NCBI GenBank assembly: GCA_944381485.1
Contig: CALWLI010000036.1
Location: forward strand, 1-46,481
Source of the DNA: an uncultured Lachnospiraceae bacterium
GTDB lineage: Bacteria; Bacillota; Clostridia; Lachnospirales; Lachnospiraceae
Length of the DNA: 46,481 nt
Direction: 5' to 3'
Below the pieces are notes generated by a model, which searched no databases, was not told where the DNA came from, and saw only the letters and a program-made list of their open reading frames with translations. Position 1 is the first letter of the stretch. Every line of letters begins with the position of its first letter. Position numbers and translations under genes: made by a program. Positions 42,640 to 46,481 of this stretch are shown one piece after another.

Positions 42640-42648
42640 CTATGTTTA

Positions 42649-44202
42649 TTATTCCATCTCTATCGTTCCCGGGGGTTTGCTGGTGAGGTCATACATTACT
42701 CTGTTGACTCCCTTTACCTCGTTTACGATCCTTGTCATTACCCTCTGCAGTACCTCGTAGGGTATATCAGCAGCAGTTGCTGTCATAAAGTCCGAGGTCA
42801 CTACCGCCCTCAGGGCAACTGCATAATCGTAGGTCCTGAAGTCCCCCATAACTCCCACGGAGCGCATATTTGTAAGCGCCGCAAAGTACTGGCTTATCTT
42901 CTTGTCAAGACCCGCTTTTTTGATCTCCTCCCTGTAGATGAAGTCGGCATCCTGAACCATCTTCACCTTCTCAGGGGTCACCTCTCCTATTATCCTTATG
43001 CCGAGTCCGGGACCGGGGAAGGGCTGTCTGAACACCAGATAGTCAGGTATGCCCAGCTCAAGGCCTGCCTTTCTCACCTCGTCCTTAAACAGCATTCTCA
43101 AGGGCTCTATTATCTCTTTGAAATCCACATGATCGGGGAGGCCACCCACATTGTGGTGAGACTTTATCACGGCGCTCTTTCCGAGGCCTGACTCTATAAC
43201 GTCAGGATAGATGGTTCCCTGTACCAGATAATCCACAGCACCTATCTTTTTAGCCTCCTCCTCAAACACCTCTATAAACTCTGCGCCTATGATCTTTCTC
43301 TTTTTCTCAGGCTCCTCGATGCCCTTGAGCTTATTGTAGAAGCGCTCCTGAGCGTTGACTCTTATGAAATTGAGGTCGTAGGGACCGTCGGGACCGAATA
43401 CAGCCTCAACCTCATCTCCCTCATTCTTTCTCAAAAGACCATGGTCTACAAAGACACAGGTAAGCTGTTTTCCCACTGCCTTTGAGAGCAGCACTGCAGC
43501 CACGGAGGAATCAACTCCTCCTGAAAGTGCACAGAGCACCTTGCCCTTTCCGACTTTTTCTCTTATTTCCTTTACGGTATTCTCGACAAAGGCATCCATC
43601 CTCCAGCTTCCGCTGCATCCGCACACATCCAGCACAAAGGCCTTCAGCATGTCGAAGCCGTGAACTGTATGGTTTACCTCCGGGTGGAACTGTGTGGCAT
43701 ATATCTTTCTCTCAGGGCATTCCATGGCGGCACAGGGGCATACCGGAGTATGGGCTGTGATCTTAAAGCCCTCCGGAGCTTCGGCAATATAGTCTGTGTG
43801 GCTCATCCAGACGATATCCTTTTCAGGCACATCCTTAAAAAGCACAGAGCCGTTGTCAAATTCCGTCTCTGTCATTCCGTACTCTGAGGTGGGAGCTGTA
43901 GCTACCTTTCCTCCAAGAGTGTAGGCTATGAGCTGGGAGCCGTAGCATATGCCAAGTATAGGTATTCCCATGTCAAATATAGCCTTGTCAATATGAGGTG
44001 ATTCCTCAAGGTAAACGGAGTTGGGTCCGCCTGTAAAAATGATTCCCTTGGGGTTCATCTCTCTGATCTTGTCAAGTCCGAGGCTTGAGGGATGTACCTC
44101 GCAGTATACGTTGCACTCTCTCACGCGTCTTGCGATCAGCTGGTTGTACTGTCCGCCGAAGTCCAGGACTATGATCATCTCGTCAGTAGTGTTCTTACCC
44201 AT
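42649..44202 (-). CDS. guaA: GMP synthase (glutamine-hydrolysing)
   Basis: A 517-residue enzyme converting XMP to GMP. The N-terminal glutaminase has the nucleophile Cys in GICYGSQ and the His/Glu of QFHPEVNHT. The PP-loop ATPase has ALSGGVDSS, and the C-terminal dimerisation domain ends in [10 protein letters not shown], exactly as the family does. AGGAGG 4 nt upstream fixes the ATG at 44202. It has its own promoter with a leader of about 59 nt, too short for a guanine riboswitch. Confidence 0.98.
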   Translation of the reverse strand: MGKNTTDEMIIVLDFGGQYNQLIARRVRECNVYCEVHPSSLGLDKIREMNPKGIIFTGGPNSVYLEESPHIDKAIFDMGIPILGICYGSQLIAYTLGGKVATAPTSEYGMTETEFDNGSVLFKDVPEKDIVWMSHTDYIAEAPEGFKITAHTPVCPCAAMECPERKIYATQFHPEVNHTVHGFDMLKAFVLDVCGCSGSWRMDAFVENTVKEIREKVGKGKVLCALSGGVDSSVAAVLLSKAVGKQLTCVFVDHGLLRKNEGDEVEAVFGPDGPYDLNFIRVNAQERFYNKLKGIEEPEKKRKIIGAEFIEVFEEEAKKIGAVDYLVQGTIYPDVIESGLGKSAVIKSHHNVGGLPDHVDFKEIIEPLRMLFKDEVRKAGLELGIPDYLVFRQPFPGPGLGIRIIGEVTPEKVKMVQDADFIYREEIKKAGLDKKISQYFAALTNMRSVGVMGDFRTYDYAVALRAVVTSDFMTATAADIPYEVLQRVMTRIVNEVKGVNRVMYDLTSKPPGTIEME

Positions 44203-44267
44203 TCTTCCTCCTGAAATTCTCATATTTGAATCAAAAAACTAAACTTTTTTAAAGTTTTCTCCGCACT

Positions 44268-44296
44268 ATTCTATCAGCTTTTAGTGATGTTATCAA
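44268..44296 (-). promoter_or_regulatory. guaA promoter
   Basis: Minus strand: TTGATA (44291-44296), 17-nt spacer, TAGAAT (44268-44273); start near 44261. The leader contains a weak AT-rich hairpin (AAACTT/AAGTTT) followed by six T, a possible attenuator. Confidence 0.82.
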
Positions 44297-44342
44297 TTGG
44301 AGATATTATTTAATTCTTCTTAAAACATACGGATCCCGAGGC

Positions 44343-44750
44343 TTAATGCTCCATATCTCCGTCTGTGGCATCCTCAAAGCCTTCCTCTCCCACGTCTCCG
44401 CTCATAAATTCTCTGGTGGAGACTCTGTTTCTCAGCCTCTCCTCCTCCACGGCAGCAGAGATCATCTCCTTCACATTCTCACTGTCCAAAATGTTTTTGA
44501 GCTCAAAGCACTCCAAGTCCTTGTCATTGCTGTCAATATGTACCGTGCCCATTCCGAATATCCTCTGAACTAGGCTTCTTGAGAGGCTTATATTCAGCAC
44601 TCTGTAGAGTCTTACCTCCTTCTGTTTGAGGTTTAAGAGACCTGTCTCCACAAATATCCTGTCCTCACTCAGGCCGTACTTTGTGAAGGTCCAGGGCAGC
44701 CTGCACCAGAGGCGCTTCCTCGCATACCATTTAAGCTTGGTTCTATCCAT
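44343..44750 (-). CDS. Bacterial PH-domain (bPH_2-like) protein
   Basis: A 135-residue soluble protein. Residues about 18-100 look like a bacterial PH domain of the YdbS/DUF304 kind: LPWTFTKYGLSEDRIFVETGLLNLKQKEV, then RIFGMGTVHID and the helix NVKEMISAAVEEER. Unlike YdbS proteins it has no membrane segments. The C-terminal 30 residues are acidic and probably disordered. AGAGGT lies 7 nt before the ATG. No function can be assigned; it lies upstream of guaA on the same strand without an obvious terminator between. Confidence 0.75.
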   Translation of the reverse strand: MDRTKLKWYARKRLWCRLPWTFTKYGLSEDRIFVETGLLNLKQKEVRLYRVLNISLSRSLVQRIFGMGTVHIDSNDKDLECFELKNILDSENVKEMISAAVEEERLRNRVSTREFMSGDVGEEGFEDATDGDMEH

Positions 44751-44819
44751 TTATATTACCTCTACAATATAAAATATTTTTAAAACAAAAATTGAATATT
44801 ATAAAAATATCTGTTATTA

Positions 44820-44848
44820 ATTCTATAATAAATACTGATTAATGTCAC
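44820..44848 (-). promoter_or_regulatory. Promoter of the PH-domain gene
   Basis: Minus strand: GTGACA (44843-44848), 17-nt spacer, TAGAAT (44820-44825), each five of six matches. Start near 44813, leader about 62 nt. Confidence 0.75.
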
Positions 44849-44879
44849 CGGTTTTATTATATTACTGCAAACTGAATAG

Positions 44880-44912
44880 AAAAAGTCCGCTGTTCCCTCC
44901 GGCACAACGGAC
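44880..44912 (-). terminator. Terminator of the dehydrogenase-YczE unit
   Basis: A 9-bp stem with one G-U pair (44885-44893 with 44904-44912), 10-nt loop, followed on the minus strand by five T. Confidence 0.85.
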
Positions 44913-44936
44913 ACTGCTTTTAGAATATTCAAATAT

Positions 44937-45569
44937 CTAAACTCCCTTTGCTGTCAATATACCCTTTATTTTGTCAACACCTTTCCCAATGATTAAGGCA
45001 TTTATCACTGTTCCTATCCCTATTCCTATTACTTCTCCCTTGAGCAGCACAGCCAATATAAGACTTATTGACACGCAGGAAATGTCAAATCCCGTTTTGA
45101 AATACTTAAAGGGTATAGAAAAATGTGAAGATATTTCCCTTGTAAACAGATCCTGCGGCATTATCGGCATATCTGATATCATAAGAAAAGAAACTCCTGT
45201 TATCAGTATTCCGGTACCTATAGCAAAATAGAACAGGCGAAATATGAATGATTCAGGCAGTAAACCCACGAGAAAACTGCAAAGGTCTAAAGTATATCCG
45301 AATATCACTCCTATCAAAAAAGAACATATATATGGTATTGAGCATTTTCTTATCAATACGCACATAAGCACAAATAGCCCAAATTGAAACAGATAACTCC
45401 ACACCCCCAGTGTAAACTTCGGAAACAAGCAGCTCAAAGTATATGCAACTGAAGATACTGCAGATATACCGAAGTCGGATCTTACAGTGAAGGCCACACC
45501 CAAAGCATCAAGGATTATTCCGACAGCAAGAACAGATATATTTCTTTTTGTAAGCAATATTTTGCCCAT
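44937..45569 (-). CDS. YczE/YyaS-type integral membrane protein
   Basis: A 210-residue protein with about five to six hydrophobic segments, matching the YczE/YyaS family of unknown function (GIILDALGVAFTVRSDFGISAVSSVAYTLS near the N-terminus and GEVIGIGIGTVINALIIGK near the C-terminus are typical; cited as about residues 17-46 and 178-197). It starts 6 nt after the dehydrogenase stop with only a weak GAGATGA site, so translation is probably coupled. The gene looks more AT-rich than the housekeeping genes to its left. Confidence 0.8.
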   Translation of the reverse strand: MGKILLTKRNISVLAVGIILDALGVAFTVRSDFGISAVSSVAYTLSCLFPKFTLGVWSYLFQFGLFVLMCVLIRKCSIPYICSFLIGVIFGYTLDLCSFLVGLLPESFIFRLFYFAIGTGILITGVSFLMISDMPIMPQDLFTREISSHFSIPFKYFKTGFDISCVSISLILAVLLKGEVIGIGIGTVINALIIGKGVDKIKGILTAKGV

Positions 45570-45575
45570 AAAAAA

Positions 45576-46481
45576 TCATCTCAGGAACTTTCTGTTGACA
45601 CAATTAAAAGGTTCATTGCCAGACAGGACATTTACCACTTCCTCCGCCACCTTCCTTTGCAAAGTGCTAATGGCTGTCTCACTGTACCAAGCCGAGTGGG
45701 GCGTTGCGATCACATTTTCCATATGAAGCAGAGGATGATCCTTTCCTACAGGCTCATTTTCAAACACATCAACTCCTGCTCCCGCGATCCTTTTTTCTTC
45801 GAGAGCCTTTATCAATGCAGTCTCATCAACTATCCCGCCCCTTGCAGTATTGATTACAAATGCCTCAGGCTTCATCATAGCAATTTCTTTTTCGCCTATC
45901 ATGTGCCACGTATCATTAGTCAACGGGCAATGCACTGAAACAAAGTCGGAGTTTTTGCAGATCTCATTCACTTCTGCTTTTTCGGCACCTTCTTTTCCCA
46001 TAGCTTCAGCATCCACAAATGGATCATAAGCCATGACCTTCACTCCAAAGGCTTTTGCCTTTTTGCATACCATCCTTGGTATCCTTCCGAATCCGATAAG
46101 GCCAAGAGTGCACTCTGTAAATCTTTTGACAGGGACAATTCTGTCATAGCCCCACTCTCCGGTTTTAAATGCATTTTGAAGGATCTCCAATTTTTTTCCA
46201 AGAGCAAGGATCATCGTTACAGCATGATCTGAAACCTCATCGACTCCGTAATCAGGCACATTACATACATATATCCCCTTTGCCCCCGCGGCTTCACAGT
46301 CTATATTATTTACACCTATTCCGTATTTTATTATCATTTTACAATTCTGAAGTAAATCTATAACTTCCTTGTTTATTGTGGAATATTGCGTAACTATAGC
46401 GTCCGCATCTCTTACAAGAGGAATAAGCTTCGCAGGATCCTTTTCCTGATAATCCATAAGCTCAAATCCCGCACCTTCTAT
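45576..46481 (-). CDS. D-isomer 2-hydroxyacid dehydrogenase (5' end cut)
   Basis: The gene runs off the right edge; 301 codons plus the stop are present, and the reading frame stays open to the last base. It is an NAD-dependent dehydrogenase of the D-2-hydroxyacid/CtBP-like group. The Rossmann loop is GLIGFGRIPRMV, and the catalytic triad positions are Arg in NTARGGIVD, Glu in VFENEPVG and His in TPHSAWYS. About 20-30 N-terminal residues are missing. The internal ATG at 46457 is not the true start. The substrate is unknown. It is paired with the membrane protein gene downstream. Confidence 0.88.
   Translation of the reverse strand: MEGAGFELMDYQEKDPAKLIPLVRDADAIVTQYSTINKEVIDLLQNCKMIIKYGIGVNNIDCEAAGAKGIYVCNVPDYGVDEVSDHAVTMILALGKKLEILQNAFKTGEWGYDRIVPVKRFTECTLGLIGFGRIPRMVCKKAKAFGVKVMAYDPFVDAEAMGKEGAEKAEVNEICKNSDFVSVHCPLTNDTWHMIGEKEIAMMKPEAFVINTARGGIVDETALIKALEEKRIAGAGVDVFENEPVGKDHPLLHMENVIATPHSAWYSETAISTLQRKVAEEVVNVLSGNEPFNCVNRKFLR

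Noticed and set aside
44203-44342. Guanine riboswitch before guaA
   Set aside because: The predicted leader is about 59 nt, too short for the aptamer plus expression platform, and the conserved purine-core bases were not seen.
1-46481. CRISPR array, insertion sequence, prophage, integron or tRNA genes
   Set aside because: No regularly spaced repeats, transposase, integrase or phage structural genes, or tRNA-like cloverleafs were recognised on reading both strands.

Overview
The window is an ordinary chromosomal stretch of a low-to-mid GC Gram-positive anaerobe, most likely a clostridium of the Lachnospiraceae type. Evidence for this is strong AGGAGG ribosome sites, sigma-A-like promoters, frequent ATA and AGA/AGG codons, a clostridial ftsE-ftsX-M23-ctpA order, and an anaerobic purine-degradation cluster of the ygeX/ygeY/ygeW kind. 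No rRNA, tRNA, insertion sequence, prophage or CRISPR array was seen. No gene-free gap exceeds about 240 bases, and most gaps hold recognisable promoters and terminators. Both edge genes are cut by the window (ygeX at the left, a 2-hydroxyacid dehydrogenase at the right).

Region 1 (1-5140, + strand) is the 3' part of a purine/urate catabolic operon: ygeX tail, ygeY peptidase, ygeW carbamoyltransferase-like enzyme, carbamate kinase and an NCS2 purine permease, ended by a bidirectional terminator. Together they would import a purine, split nitrogen-rich intermediates and harvest ATP from carbamoyl phosphate. Region 2 (5129-8949, - strand) is trkA-trkH plus a WYL-domain regulator. Region 3 (9066-17140, - strand) holds an amino-acid ABC binding protein and permease with an M20D amidohydrolase, and a complete BMP-type nucleoside ABC transporter (bmpA-nupO-nupP-nupQ), which fits the purine theme of region 1.

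Region 4 (17295-30950) is housekeeping: lepA and rpsT from a tight divergent promoter region, then tex, holA, comEC, degV and gpmI on the - strand, and uvrB plus a HAD hydrolase on the + strand. Region 5 (30953-36438, - strand) is a division and envelope operon: CdaR/PucR-type regulator, ftsE, ftsX, an EnvC/PcsB-like M23 hydrolase and a CtpA-type protease. Region 6 (36515-46481) is a patchwork of small transcription units: a cvfB homologue with an arginine/glycine-rich extension, a CBS-pair protein, yqeY with an unknown 113-residue gene, GNAT-sfsA-proC, an HD-domain protein, 5-formyltetrahydrofolate cyclo-ligase, guaA, a bacterial PH-domain protein, a YczE-type membrane protein and the cut dehydrogenase.

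No clearly new multi-gene system was found. The most unusual signals are regulatory: two genes (lepA and the unknown gene at 38791-39132) whose predicted promoters place transcription start exactly on the start codon, suggesting leaderless mRNAs; a symmetric gpmI/uvrB promoter in which two extended -10 elements share one -35 position; and two genes (rpsT and the HD gene) carrying the same heptamer pair that could mask the ribosome site.
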